Assembly (NCBI GenBank): GCA_000999025.1
Contig: LCFM01000010.1
Location: 1-39,136 of the forward strand
Length of the DNA stretch: 39,136 bases
Reading direction: 5' to 3'
Source of the DNA: Parcubacteria group bacterium GW2011_GWA2_43_13
Lineage (GTDB): Bacteria > Patescibacteriota > Patescibacteriia > UBA9629 > GWA2-43-13
Made by a program: the position numbers and the translations under genes. Below the pieces are notes generated by a model that saw only the letters and a program-made list of their open reading frames with translations, did no database searches and was not told where the DNA came from. This document shows, piece after piece, positions 30,129-37,741 of this stretch. How positions within the stretch are numbered: position 1 is the stretch's first letter; every line of letters begins with the position of its first letter.

Positions 30129-30278
30129 TTACATGCGTATAAGGCCACGCGCAATCGTCTCAAGAATCTGCCATTTTTGGTCTACAATGCCAACGACGGC
30201 GAGCACAACCGACACAACAACAGACCACAGTAGGCACCTAAAAAATTCCTTTTTGTATGGTATATGATTATCTAACAT
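30129..30278 (-). CDS. 49-residue single-pass membrane protein
   Basis: Minus-strand ATG 30278 gives MLDNHIPYKKEFFRCL, a membrane helix (LWSVVVSVVLAVVGIV) and a short amphipathic C-terminus (DQKWQILETIARGLIRM). A TATACT box lies 11 bases upstream and no Shine-Dalgarno is seen, so a very short leader is implied. It lies between tRNA-Arg and the divergent bactofilin gene. No family known; the clear helix and K-rich flank support coding. Confidence 0.55.
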   Translation of the reverse strand: MLDNHIPYKKEFFRCLLWSVVVSVVLAVVGIVDQKWQILETIARGLIRM

Positions 30279-30416
30279 AAAACAGTAACAGTATAGTAAA
30301 AAAACAAAAAAAGGGCAATGGATTTCAAAAGCTCATTGACGCGCAGGCCTTCTATTGCCTACAATACAGTGTTACCCTCAAGGGACATAATCCTCATTAT
30401 TAAAAACATGCACACT

Positions 30417-30824
30417 ATGGCATTATTTCGACACGATCATTCACAACAAGAAGAAGATACGATAGAAACCGTCATCGGCCCTTCGGTTAAAGTTGAAGGG
30501 GATTTTATGAGCCGAGGTAATATTATTGTTGAAGGCCATGTTAACGGAAGCGTTAAAACGACAAGAAATTTAAGGATTGGAGAAAATGCGGTTATTCAAG
30601 CCAACGTTGAGGCGGAAAATGCCATTATCGCAGGTACTGTTGAAGGAAATATCGCCATTGTAAATAATTTAGAGGTCCTTTCAAGCGCGCGCGTATCAGG
30701 CGACGTTACCACTGGTCGGCTTACTATTCAAGACGGAGCGTATTTTTCTGGAAATTGCAAGATGAAAACAGATGAAAATAAAAAAATAAACGAGGAAACG
30801 CAAAAAGACGAAAACGACCAATAA
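30417..30824 (+). CDS. bactofilin (polymer-forming cytoskeletal protein)
   Basis: From ATG 30417 (MALFRHDH), the 135-residue protein has a short acidic N-terminus, then the bactofilin beta-helix repeats: ETVIGPSVKVEGDFMSRGNIIVEGHVNGSVKT, LRIGENAVIQANVEAENAIIAGTVEGNIA, LEVLSSARVSGDVTTGRLTIQDGAYFSGNCKM, followed by a charged disordered tail. Bactofilins polymerise without nucleotide at the membrane or cell poles. Upstream in-frame starts (30318, 30408) lack homology. It heads the bactofilin-DAGK-like-TsaE operon. Confidence 0.92.
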   Translation: MALFRHDHSQQEEDTIETVIGPSVKVEGDFMSRGNIIVEGHVNGSVKTTRNLRIGENAVIQANVEAENAIIAGTVEGNIAIVNNLEVLSSARVSGDVTTGRLTIQDGAYFSGNCKMKTDENKKINEETQKDENDQ

Positions 30825-30857
30825 TAGCGGATTTTTATCACCCTTAACGGGGCGTAT

Positions 30858-31655
30858 ATGTATTTTTACCTCCTGGACACCTTTTTGCAAAATAAAAAAT
30901 ATGAAAGGGAAATAACGCGTATTGAAACGCGTATTACTGATTTGGGCATTGGTGGTCAGGTTGCTCGGCTCAATATCTTAAAAGACATCAATGAACTTGT
31001 GCATGATGCCGTAAAGCGGGGAGTGAGCACCATCGTGGCTATTGGAGACGATTATACAATTGGCAAAATCATTGACGTTGTTGCTCGCTATGAGGTCGTT
31101 TTGGGTATTATTCCAATGGGAGACCGATGTACCATCGCCCGAATACTTGGCATTCCTCAAGGAGAGGCGGCGTGTGAAGGATTATCACGAAGAATTACCG
31201 AACACATTGACTTAGGCGTTGCCAATGGATTTTACTTTATAGGAGGGATTGAAACATCAAATACTGACGTTGTTCTTGAGTCGGAAAACGGATATCGCAT
31301 TGTGCCTCTTCCCACGGCCCAGCGGGTGGCCATTACAAACATCGCTCTTTGGGACGAAGCTTCTCAAAAATCACAAAAACCTCACCCGCAAGATGGCATT
31401 GTTGAAATTACTGTCCTTGGCAAACGGAAAAAACAAAAATTTTCTCTTGCAAAACGACAAAACAGCATGATTATAGAGCCAAAAGAATACGAGGATGTCA
31501 GTATAATTCCTATATCGCATATGAAATTAGAATCAGCCCCAGGATCGTCTGTTACAGTAATTATAGACGGCAAGCGCGTCATAAAACCCCCAATTGAAAT
31601 AAGCGTTGCTCCTGGAAAATTAAAAGTTATCGTGGGAAAAGAACGCTCTCTTTAA
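30858..31655 (+). CDS. diacylglycerol kinase-like protein with degenerate catalytic loop
   Basis: The fold of the DAGK/NAD-kinase catalytic domain is recognisable: VSTIVAIGDDYTIGKIIDVVARYEVVLGIIPMGDRCTIARILGIPQG aligns with the family's V-G-GDGT-N-E and GIIPLGTGNDFARALGIP. Here GGDGT has become GDDYT and GTGND has become GDRCT, so ATP binding and catalysis are doubtful. A beta-rich C-terminal half follows, as in YegS-like lipid kinases (VTVIIDGKRVIKPPIEISVAPGKLKVIVG). It sits between bactofilin and TsaE with short gaps, a recurrent CPR arrangement; it may be a pseudo-kinase with a membrane-lipid-linked role. Confidence 0.75.
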   Translation: MYFYLLDTFLQNKKYEREITRIETRITDLGIGGQVARLNILKDINELVHDAVKRGVSTIVAIGDDYTIGKIIDVVARYEVVLGIIPMGDRCTIARILGIPQGEAACEGLSRRITEHIDLGVANGFYFIGGIETSNTDVVLESENGYRIVPLPTAQRVAITNIALWDEASQKSQKPHPQDGIVEITVLGKRKKQKFSLAKRQNSMIIEPKEYEDVSIIPISHMKLESAPGSSVTVIIDGKRVIKPPIEISVAPGKLKVIVGKERSL

Positions 31656-31667
31656 AAAAACCATAGT

Positions 31668-32123
31668 ATGGAAGAACGTATATCTATTAAATCATTACAA
31701 GACCTTGACGAATTTGCAAAAAAATTTTATAAAACGCTGTCTCTTGGAGATATTATTCTTTTTTCAGGTCCAATCGGAGCAGGAAAGACAACTTTTGCCC
31801 AAAAAATAGGCGCATATTTTGGAACGATCTCTCCAATCACAAGTCCTACTTTTGTATATATCCACACCCATCCACTGCTAAAAATGAATAAAAAAGGCGC
31901 ATTATTAGCGCATATTGACTTATATCGAGTCACCAACGAACATCTTTTCCACAGTATCGGAGTGAGTGAATATATAGGCAATCCCCATGTTATTAACATT
32001 ATTGAATGGGGCGAATCCTTTGCTCATTTTTTTCCTTATATAAGCAAAAAAGTAGAATTTATCCCTGTTTCTGAAACCGAGCGTACACTTGTTATCCACA
32101 CCTATCCCACGCCCAGCCCCTAA
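31668..32123 (+). CDS. tsaE: tRNA threonylcarbamoyladenosine biosynthesis ATPase TsaE
   Basis: The 151-residue protein has the P-loop GPIGAGKTTF (about 34-43), the switch-like SPITSPTFVYIHTH, LLAHIDLYRV (Walker B-like D) and INIIEWGESF, all diagnostic of TsaE. It helps the TsaBD complex form t6A37 on ANN-decoding tRNAs. It ends the bactofilin operon and its stop overlaps the convergent PRC-barrel gene by four bases. Confidence 0.93.
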   Translation: MEERISIKSLQDLDEFAKKFYKTLSLGDIILFSGPIGAGKTTFAQKIGAYFGTISPITSPTFVYIHTHPLLKMNKKGALLAHIDLYRVTNEHLFHSIGVSEYIGNPHVINIIEWGESFAHFFPYISKKVEFIPVSETERTLVIHTYPTPSP

Positions 32124-32404
32124 TCCATGGCCGCAACAGCAGAGGAAACTGTTGCTTGTTCTTTAGCCACAATAACTGCGTCTTGAACAATTACACCGTC
32201 TTTATCTATCGAAATAATACTTGAACGTGGTATCATGAGAGCCCCGCGCACAAGAGCTTTTGCAAGATTAGATGGCCGAACTTCTATTTTTGCTATTTCC
32301 AGCGTATCCGCGTCAATCACAACATGGAGCACCTTGCCTATATGGGTACCCATTTTTGTTATAACACGAAGCCCTATAATATCCTGCTCTGATAACAATC
32401 CCAT
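32120..32404 (-). CDS. PRC-barrel domain protein
   Basis: The 94-residue protein has the PRC-barrel pattern: LLSEQDIIGLRVITKMGTHIGKVLHVVIDADTLEIAKIEVRP, then ALVRGALMIPRSSIISIDKDGVIVQDAVI. Such small beta-barrels occur in photosynthetic reaction-centre H subunits and RimM; stand-alone versions are unassigned. It starts three bases after dnaN on the same strand, so cotranscription is expected. Confidence 0.88.
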   Translation of the reverse strand: MGLLSEQDIIGLRVITKMGTHIGKVLHVVIDADTLEIAKIEVRPSNLAKALVRGALMIPRSSIISIDKDGVIVQDAVIVAKEQATVSSAVAAMD

Positions 32405-32407
32405 ATA

Positions 32408-33520
32408 TTACGACCGGATTGGCATAATAATATAAATATAATCGTCTTTCCCGTTTGGTCGAAGCACACCTGGCGACGTTGGCTCGTTCAACGCAAGAGT
32501 TACCTCGTCTTGATCAATAGTATTTAACCCATCTGAAAGGTACCTGTAATCAAACACAATCGCGCCTGCGACGCCATTACCCGAAACAGATAGCGTTGAT
32601 GCGTTTTCGCCGGTTTGCGTGTTTTGAGATGATATTTCCAAAAGATTTTCCTCCGGATGCAAGCGCACATTAATCCCATTTACGCCCATTTGAGTAAATA
32701 AGCCCGCGGCCTTTACGGCCCGCAGAAAACCCTCTTTTTGCACAACAAACGATGACTGAAATGTTTTTGGTATAATATGCTCGTAATCAGGATATTTCCC
32801 TTCTATCAAACGCGTAACAATGCGGATGTCAGTTGAAAGAAACAGGAGTTGTCCTTCATGCGTCGCTATAAGCACCCGCCCGTCAAGCGCCTCCTCAACA
32901 GTGCGTAAAACTTCGCGGATTGCCTTGAGTGGCACAATAACTTGGCCGGAAAGGCCTGCTCCTTCTTTTTTAACAACACCGACCTTTTTTTCGGCAAGCC
33001 GATAACTGTCTGTTGCCGCAATAGTAAGAATTGAATCAGAAAAACGAAATAACGCGCCATTTAATTCCGGCCTGCTCATGTCTTGAGACACAGCAACAAT
33101 GGCTTGGGAAAGAGCTTTTTTAAATGCGCTTGCCTCTACTAAAACACCATCTCCCTCATTGAGCGTCGGAATAATGGGAAAATCCGTTGCTTCTATTCCA
33201 TTAATTTTTGTTTTACTGCCTCCGCTTTTGATATGAAGGTTCTGCCCCTTTACCTCAAGCTCAACATTTTCATCAGGCAGGAGGCCAACAACATTATTCA
33301 TTATTTTAGAAGAAACCGTAAACGCTCCTTCTTGCTCTATTTTTCCGCGAATGGTCGCGGTTATGCCTATTTCAAGGTCTGTTGCGGAAAACGTTATCAT
33401 CCCTTTTTCCGCTTTTAATAAAATATTTTGCAACACAGGCAGAGTCCCTCCTTGCCCTGCGATGTGGCTGACAGCGACGATCCCCCTTTGAAGATTTGGC
33501 TGTGTGCAGATGATTTTCAT
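32408..33520 (-). CDS. dnaN: DNA polymerase III sliding clamp (beta subunit)
   Basis: The 370-residue protein has three clamp domains with MKIICTQPNLQRGIVAVSHIA...LPVLQNILLKAEKG, LSQAIVAVSQDMSRPELNGALFRF, EGKYPDYEHIIPK and the C-terminal YIYIIMPIRS. It tethers DNA polymerase III to DNA. The upstream region is non-coding and AT-rich rather than holding dnaA, unlike the classic dnaA-dnaN order. Confidence 0.96.
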   Translation of the reverse strand: MKIICTQPNLQRGIVAVSHIAGQGGTLPVLQNILLKAEKGMITFSATDLEIGITATIRGKIEQEGAFTVSSKIMNNVVGLLPDENVELEVKGQNLHIKSGGSKTKINGIEATDFPIIPTLNEGDGVLVEASAFKKALSQAIVAVSQDMSRPELNGALFRFSDSILTIAATDSYRLAEKKVGVVKKEGAGLSGQVIVPLKAIREVLRTVEEALDGRVLIATHEGQLLFLSTDIRIVTRLIEGKYPDYEHIIPKTFQSSFVVQKEGFLRAVKAAGLFTQMGVNGINVRLHPEENLLEISSQNTQTGENASTLSVSGNGVAGAIVFDYRYLSDGLNTIDQDEVTLALNEPTSPGVLRPNGKDDYIYIIMPIRS

Positions 33521-33805
33521 ATACTGTTAGTTGTTAACTATATATAATATATAAAAAGAAGTAGTAGTATTAGAGAGGTGGGGAGTGGGGATAGGTGTTT
33601 TTTTCTTTTTATTAACTCTCTTTTTTAAGAGGGATGGCTGTGTTTTTTGACAGTTGTTTTTTGTGAGCAAAGTGGATAGTTCATCTTAACGAAGAGGGTG
33701 TCCGTTGTAAAGCGAATGAGTTGGGGATAGCTTTGGGGTTTTTTGAAAAGATTTTAACACATTGTCAACCTGTTTTTAATAAAGACGAGGGGGTTTTCCA
33801 CAAAA
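33521..33805. other. non-coding stretch upstream of dnaN, strand-biased
   Basis: No credible gene is present. The dnaN side (33530-33560) is an AT-rich block with TATATAATATATA, probably the dnaN promoter. The rest is strongly G/T-rich on the plus strand (GGTGGGGAGTGGGG, T-runs), with weak DnaA-box-like sequences (AGTGGATAG near 33670, TTTTCCACA near 33793). An origin is conceivable but not shown. Confidence 0.4.
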
Positions 33806-33825
33806 AAACCGCAGATCCGCGGTTT
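33806..33825 (-). terminator. terminator of the 327-aa membrane protein gene
   Basis: AAACCGC-N6-GCGGTTT with seven T on the minus strand, 31 bp past the stop codon at 33856. Confidence 0.8.
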
Positions 33826-33855
33826 GTGCGCAAGGGTAATATGTATGTATTTTTT

Positions 33856-34839
33856 TTATGAACGGGATATATGGAAAGATAAAAAGTGCTCAATGCGTTC
33901 TTTGAATTTGGTTTTTATTGGGATTTTGAGATGTTCGTAAAATTTCACCCATACATTGTGGGTGCACGTAGCCCAAAAAGCACCAAAAATGAAGAGTCCG
34001 GCCACAGCCAAAAGGCCAGTAGCTCCTAAAATAATAAAGCCGGGCGTTGAGATATCCAGCAAATACAAAACAATTCCTATGCTTGCCAAGGGGAATAAAA
34101 TAATAATGAGAGCCGCCATATACGCCAAAGAGATCACAATTGTTGCACACAAAAGAACGGCAATAAATTCAAGCGATTGTTTCCAGTGAAGGGAGAAAAT
34201 TTTAAAAGAGTAAAAGAACGCGCCAATGGTGTGTTTTTTTTCTTTAAACAGGGCTATAACTGAAAATTTTCTCAATACATGGGAGATGAGCCCGAGTGGG
34301 AGCAGTACAATGGAGAAGATAATAGCAGACGATTGGGGAGAAAGAATACCTGCGAGCTTGAAAATTCCAATCAAGGAAAAAGCGATCGTGCTTACGCACA
34401 AAAGCATGATGCCGAGGTGCACAAGGTGAAGGATAATCACTCGCCCGCTCTGTTGAATGCCGGCAGTTATGTGTTTTTTTACATGCGCGTGGCCAGAAGA
34501 TAGATTCAGCGCCCAATGGATAAGCCCTGCTTGAGCCACAAACGCGCTATACGCGAGAATACTCGCGCAGAGAAAGATTATAGCCGCAGTAATAAATTCC
34601 GAAGGAGAAGAAATTATAATCAATGCACTGCGAGCAATGGTCGGGATAAGCGGCGATTGGAATATCGCAGGCACATAATCAGGTCCGGAAAGTGGGGGCG
34701 AGTATGATGCAATCGTGTTGATAAGAATATCCAGCTCTGCGCCATTGCCTAAAAGCGCGGCAAAAAATCCTAATAGCCAAATGTATTTATTGTGCAATGC
34801 TTGTTTGATTGCAGATTCAATAAGCGATCGGTAGTGCAT
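33856..34839 (-). CDS. polytopic membrane protein (327 aa)
   Basis: The protein starts MHYRSLIESAIKQALHNKYIWLLGFFAALLGNG, followed by six or seven helices: ITAAIIFLCASILAYSAFVAQAGLI, IILHLVHLGIMLLCVSTIAFSLI, IIFSIVLLPLGLISHVLRKF, LEFIAVLLCATIVISLAYMAALIIIL, TPGFIILGATGLLAVAGLFIFGAFWATCTHNVWVKFYEHL. The W-L-L-G-F-F start and the NVWVKFY end are like uncharacterised CPR membrane proteins often annotated as unknown. No catalytic motif is seen. Single gene with its own terminator; divergent from 34960. Confidence 0.72.
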   Translation of the reverse strand: MHYRSLIESAIKQALHNKYIWLLGFFAALLGNGAELDILINTIASYSPPLSGPDYVPAIFQSPLIPTIARSALIIISSPSEFITAAIIFLCASILAYSAFVAQAGLIHWALNLSSGHAHVKKHITAGIQQSGRVIILHLVHLGIMLLCVSTIAFSLIGIFKLAGILSPQSSAIIFSIVLLPLGLISHVLRKFSVIALFKEKKHTIGAFFYSFKIFSLHWKQSLEFIAVLLCATIVISLAYMAALIIILFPLASIGIVLYLLDISTPGFIILGATGLLAVAGLFIFGAFWATCTHNVWVKFYEHLKIPIKTKFKERIEHFLSFHISRS

Positions 34840-34959
34840 AGGGCGATATTATTTTTTGTAAGTATACCATAATCTATCTGTTATACATATTTCTTTTGCT
34901 TTTAAGTTTTTCGGGGTATATAATAAGAGCGATTTCTGATTATTCATCAACACACATCT

Positions 34960-35325
34960 ATGGCACTTGAATCAAAGGAAGGTGGCTCTCATCAGGAGTG
35001 GAAGGATGAGATTGGAAGCCGAGTGGAGTCCGTCGCTCGGTTTTTACAAAAATATTTTGAAATGTCCTTTAAAGACAGGCCTACGTATGACGCGATGACT
35101 GATCTTCACCTTTCCGCCGGTGGCCCCGAGGTTATTGAGAAGTTACGACAAGGGACGGGAACAATTTTTGAACTCAAAACATTATATAAAAATGGTACGC
35201 CCATTCAAATATATGTGGTATTTAGCAGTGAAGGCAGGGGGAACAATCTTGATGTGTATTTTTACAATAAAGCGCTTGCTGATTATCTGCATTCAATAGA
35301 GGGGACTGATAGTGAAGAGGAATAA
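34960..35325 (+). CDS. hypothetical acidic protein (121 aa)
   Basis: The product reads MALESKEGGSHQEWKDEIGSRVESVARFLQKYFEMSFKDRP, YDAMTDLHLSAGGPEVIEKLRQGTGTIFELKTLYKNG, PIQIYVVFSSEGRGNNLDVYFYNKALADYLHS, ending in acidic residues. It looks like a small soluble alpha/beta domain. Not recognised. A promoter is visible: TTGCTT (34896-34901), 17 bp, TATAAT (34919-34924). It stands alone between the divergent membrane protein and the convergent TrmB-3. Confidence 0.65.
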   Translation: MALESKEGGSHQEWKDEIGSRVESVARFLQKYFEMSFKDRPTYDAMTDLHLSAGGPEVIEKLRQGTGTIFELKTLYKNGTPIQIYVVFSSEGRGNNLDVYFYNKALADYLHSIEGTDSEEE

Positions 35326-35429
35326 AGAGGTGGAGCGTGTTTTAATGCGGTTGTACAGCGATGTACGATCGTTTTATTATCAAGCGAGTGAGCGAAGAGC
35401 AAAATCATTTGCTCTTTCGAGCGAGTGCA

Positions 35430-35461
35430 GATAACAAAGGGTTAATACCCTTTATGTTATC
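35430..35461. terminator. terminator hairpin spanning the TrmB-3 stop
   Basis: GATAAC-a-AAGGGT-taat-ACCCTT-t-at-GTTATC forms an 11- to 12-bp interrupted stem that includes the TrmB-3 stop codon. A second hairpin (GCGAAGAGCAAA ... TTTGCTCTTTCG) precedes it. Confidence 0.55.
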
Positions 35462-36195
35462 TCGTCGCACATATCCCACATAAATTGAAACCATGTGCGT
35501 ACGTCATCAGCGATTTGCTGGTTGATAATCATAGAGAACGAGATATTTTCATCAAAGTCACCGGTTTTAAGGCCAGTAAAGACCCCCATGTGGTCTCCGA
35601 AAGCTATGAGGGTTGATTTTGTCGGGTACTTTTCTGGGAGAAACCGGTAATCTGAATTGAGGTAGCCAGCAAAAGAGGTTCCACGCACGCTTGGATCATA
35701 GAGAACATGAAACACGATGCCTTTCTTTTGTATCTCGCGCTCAAAGTTTAGCATTGGGCCCTTAAGTTTTGGACTACTCCATGCGCTTTTTGCGCCGATG
35801 CCGTAGATATCTTTGCCTACGCGGAGAATGTCATTGATATAATTTTTCCAGCCCTCAATGCCTTTGTATATAAAGACCTCATTTTTATGCGGTGTGCCGG
35901 AATAGAGTTTTTCGAGGTCCGGCAGGATTTTTTCTATTGCTTCTTTTTTTTCTTCCACAACCTCCAGTAATTTTTTCGGAGGCACGGCTTGGTAGCGTCT
36001 CTCGTTTCGCCCAATAATTTCAAAAACAAGGCCTTTTTCTGTAAGACGGCTAAGCGAATCGTACACATTTCTGCGATTGACGCCGGAGTTTGTTGCGATT
36101 GCGCCGACAGATGACTCGCCATGCTCCAAAAGCGTCTCATAAATACGCGCTTCATTCTGTGCAAGCCCTGCTTCGCGGATAATTTCGGTAAACAT
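35452..36195 (-). CDS. TrmB-family HTH transcriptional regulator 3
   Basis: The 247-residue protein has the winged helix IIREAGLAQNEARIYETLLEHGESSVGAIATNSGVNRRNVYDSLSRLTEKGLVFEII, the YQAVPPKKLLEVVEEKKEAIEK linker and a sensor domain with IYKGIEGWKNYINDILRVGKDIYGIGAKSAW. It is a close paralogue of TrmB-4 at 37730 (shared YKGIEGWKN-I-DILR-G-D-Y-IGAK-AWS block and the INQQIADxxRTWFQxMWD end). Its own promoter carries a perfect ATGATATATCAT palindrome (36240-36268), so negative autoregulation is likely; the porin-like gene is divergent and may share this control. Confidence 0.87.
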   Translation of the reverse strand: MFTEIIREAGLAQNEARIYETLLEHGESSVGAIATNSGVNRRNVYDSLSRLTEKGLVFEIIGRNERRYQAVPPKKLLEVVEEKKEAIEKILPDLEKLYSGTPHKNEVFIYKGIEGWKNYINDILRVGKDIYGIGAKSAWSSPKLKGPMLNFEREIQKKGIVFHVLYDPSVRGTSFAGYLNSDYRFLPEKYPTKSTLIAFGDHMGVFTGLKTGDFDENISFSMIINQQIADDVRTWFQFMWDMCDEIT

Positions 36196-36239
36196 ATTGT
36201 GGTGATAAGTATTGCCTCGTGGCGATATTTACCACTCAA

Positions 36240-36268
36240 AGTATATGATATATCATTGGGCTTGTCAA
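36240..36268 (-). promoter_or_regulatory. TrmB-3 promoter with palindromic operator
   Basis: Minus strand TTGACA (36268-36263), exactly 17 bp, TATACT (36245-36240). The spacer contains the perfect 12-bp palindrome ATGATATATCAT (36245-36256) touching the -10. Confidence 0.75.
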
Positions 36269-36302
36269 CATAAGTGTTTGGGTCATAAAAGGAGTGGAAA
36301 CG

Positions 36303-37076
36303 ATGTTGAAGTACATTGCTATGGCTATGGCGTTGGTGGCTTTCGTGACGGTTAATGCGGAGACCGTCGTGAAACCGTACGGGTTTGGGAGTGTGTCTGT
36401 GCCGATGGACGGCGGCGGCGAATACGCGCTCCGATGGGCGCGGGTTGGCGCGAATGTCAATCCTCGCCCGTGGATGCGGATCCATACCGAGTACGACATT
36501 GCAACGTCGAAGCTATCTTATGGATACGCAGAGGTTGCTACGGATGTCGTTGGCGTGCGCGGGACGATTGCCGCTGGGCAGATGCTTAGCCCTGTTGGGT
36601 ACTTGTACCCGGGGCCGGCGATACTTGAGCTGACGTGCTGGCCGGATACACTGTCGGCTTACGCATTGCGTAACACCGGCATTGTGGTGTCTGCGAGTGG
36701 GGAAGAGTGGATCGTGCGCGTCTCCTGGTATGCAGAGCATCAACTGTCAGCGACAGCGACCTATAAGAAGGCATCGCTGTTCTGGCAGAAGGGTGCCGGT
36801 GGCGGAGCGATCATGCAACCCATTCTGATTCATCGCTATTTTCAGCCAAGTGCCGGAGTATCGGTGGAAACAGTGGAAACCGTTGCGTTCGTTCAAAACC
36901 GCGCCACAATCACTCCGTGGCTGAAAGCGTATGTTCAAGCGGATTACCATTCCGCAGAAGATGGTGTCTCAACCCTTTTGGGACTAACCGCGACATACGC
37001 ACCCCGATCGTTCGTCAAACTGTTCTGGGACGGAAAGGAGGAGACGTTCAAAACCGAAATAACGTTTGCGTTTTAG
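36303..37076 (+). CDS. exported porin-like beta-barrel protein
   Basis: ATG 36303 has AAGGAG eight bases upstream, better than the GTG at 36294. A signal peptide (MLKYIAMAMALVAFVTVNAE) precedes a chain of amphipathic strands (KPYGFGSVSVPMDGGGEYALRWARVGANVNPRPWMRIHTEYDIA, AGQMLSPVGYLYPGP, LRNTGIVVSASGEEWIVRVSWYAEHQ, WLKAYVQADYHSAEDGVSTLLGLTATYAP) and a final TEITFAF with C-terminal phenylalanine. The GQ-x-x-P-G-Y and RNTGI-x-x-S segments resemble phosphate-selective porins O/P, which sit in outer membranes. GC content is far above the neighbours, suggesting transfer. A membrane-exposed beta-barrel in a CPR-like genome is unexpected. Confidence 0.7.
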   Translation: MLKYIAMAMALVAFVTVNAETVVKPYGFGSVSVPMDGGGEYALRWARVGANVNPRPWMRIHTEYDIATSKLSYGYAEVATDVVGVRGTIAAGQMLSPVGYLYPGPAILELTCWPDTLSAYALRNTGIVVSASGEEWIVRVSWYAEHQLSATATYKKASLFWQKGAGGGAIMQPILIHRYFQPSAGVSVETVETVAFVQNRATITPWLKAYVQADYHSAEDGVSTLLGLTATYAPRSFVKLFWDGKEETFKTEITFAF

Positions 37077-37113
37077 GTGAGGTCTAATCCCCCCTCAAAA
37101 AAACGCAAAAATG

Positions 37114-37141
37114 CTCCGGTGCACGATGGCCGGAGTTTTTT
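37114..37141 (+). terminator. terminator of the porin-like gene
   Basis: CTCCGG-N10-CCGGAG followed by TTTTTT: a textbook intrinsic terminator 38 bp past the stop. Confidence 0.85.
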
Positions 37142-37142
37142 A

Positions 37143-37172
37143 TTGACAGATATATTATAGTTATATAAGATA
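37143..37172 (+). promoter_or_regulatory. toxin-antitoxin promoter
   Basis: TTGACA at 37143-37148 is followed at the right spacing by TAAGAT or a shifted TATACT (37181), within an AT-rich near-palindromic stretch (TATATTATAG...CTATAC) typical of antitoxin operators. Confidence 0.4.
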
Positions 37173-37205
37173 TATACTATACATAGTATTAAAATAGAGT
37201 ATTAT

Positions 37206-37484
37206 ATGACAACTCAAGTAATTTTTAAAATTGATAAAACATTAAAAGATAGGGCAATGAAGAAAGCTCAACAAAAAGGGATTCCTTTTTCCGCGGTTTT
37301 AAAACTTGCCACAAAGGCGTTTGTGGATGATCGGTTGGATATTGATGTTGCAATGCAACCGCAACTGAATGAAAAAACACGGAAAATGTTGAAACAAGCG
37401 GTAGAAGATATTAAACAAGGGAAAAATCTTTCTCCTGTTTTTGATAACGCGCGGGATATGAATAAGTATCTTGATTCGCTATGA
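37206..37484 (+). CDS. RelB/DinJ-type antitoxin
   Basis: The 92-residue protein has the RHH-type N-terminus of DinJ/RelB antitoxins (TTQVIFKIDKTLKDRAMKKAQQKGIPFSAVLKLATKAFVDDRLDI) and a basic, disordered toxin-binding C-terminus. It binds its own promoter and neutralises the toxin encoded immediately downstream by a 4-base (ATGA) overlap. Lies between two TrmB paralogues. Confidence 0.9.
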   Translation: MTTQVIFKIDKTLKDRAMKKAQQKGIPFSAVLKLATKAFVDDRLDIDVAMQPQLNEKTRKMLKQAVEDIKQGKNLSPVFDNARDMNKYLDSL

Positions 37485-37741
37485 AAATATTCTTGCATCG
37501 AAATTTTGAAAAACAATACCAAAAATTGCGCAAAGGAGAAAAGTTGAAATTTAAAGAGCGTCGAAATGTATTTTTGCGAGATCCGTTTTCTCTTGAATTA
37601 AGAAATCATGTACTGCGTGGACAGTATGATGGGTGTAGAAGTATTGATATTACTGGTGATTTGCGCGTAATTTATAGGGAAGAGGGTGGCGGCATCGTCT
37701 CCTTCCTTGCCATTGGTACGCATTCTGAATTATACGGATAA
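37481..37741 (+). CDS. YafQ/RelE-type mRNA-interferase toxin
   Basis: The 86-residue protein shows the RelE-superfamily pattern of YafQ: FLHRNFEKQYQKLRKGEKLKFKERRNVFLRDPFSLELRNHVLRGQYDGCRSIDITGDLRVIYREEGGGIVSFLAIGTHSELYG, with the LRNHxLxGxxxGCRSIDITGDLRVIY and GTHSELY catalytic blocks. It cleaves mRNA in the ribosomal A site. The end overlaps the convergent TrmB-4 by 12 bases. Confidence 0.92.
   Translation: MKIFLHRNFEKQYQKLRKGEKLKFKERRNVFLRDPFSLELRNHVLRGQYDGCRSIDITGDLRVIYREEGGGIVSFLAIGTHSELYG

Noticed and set aside
32092-32100. Perfect DnaA box TTATCCACA
   Set aside because: Single and inside tsaE coding sequence; expected by chance at this window size.
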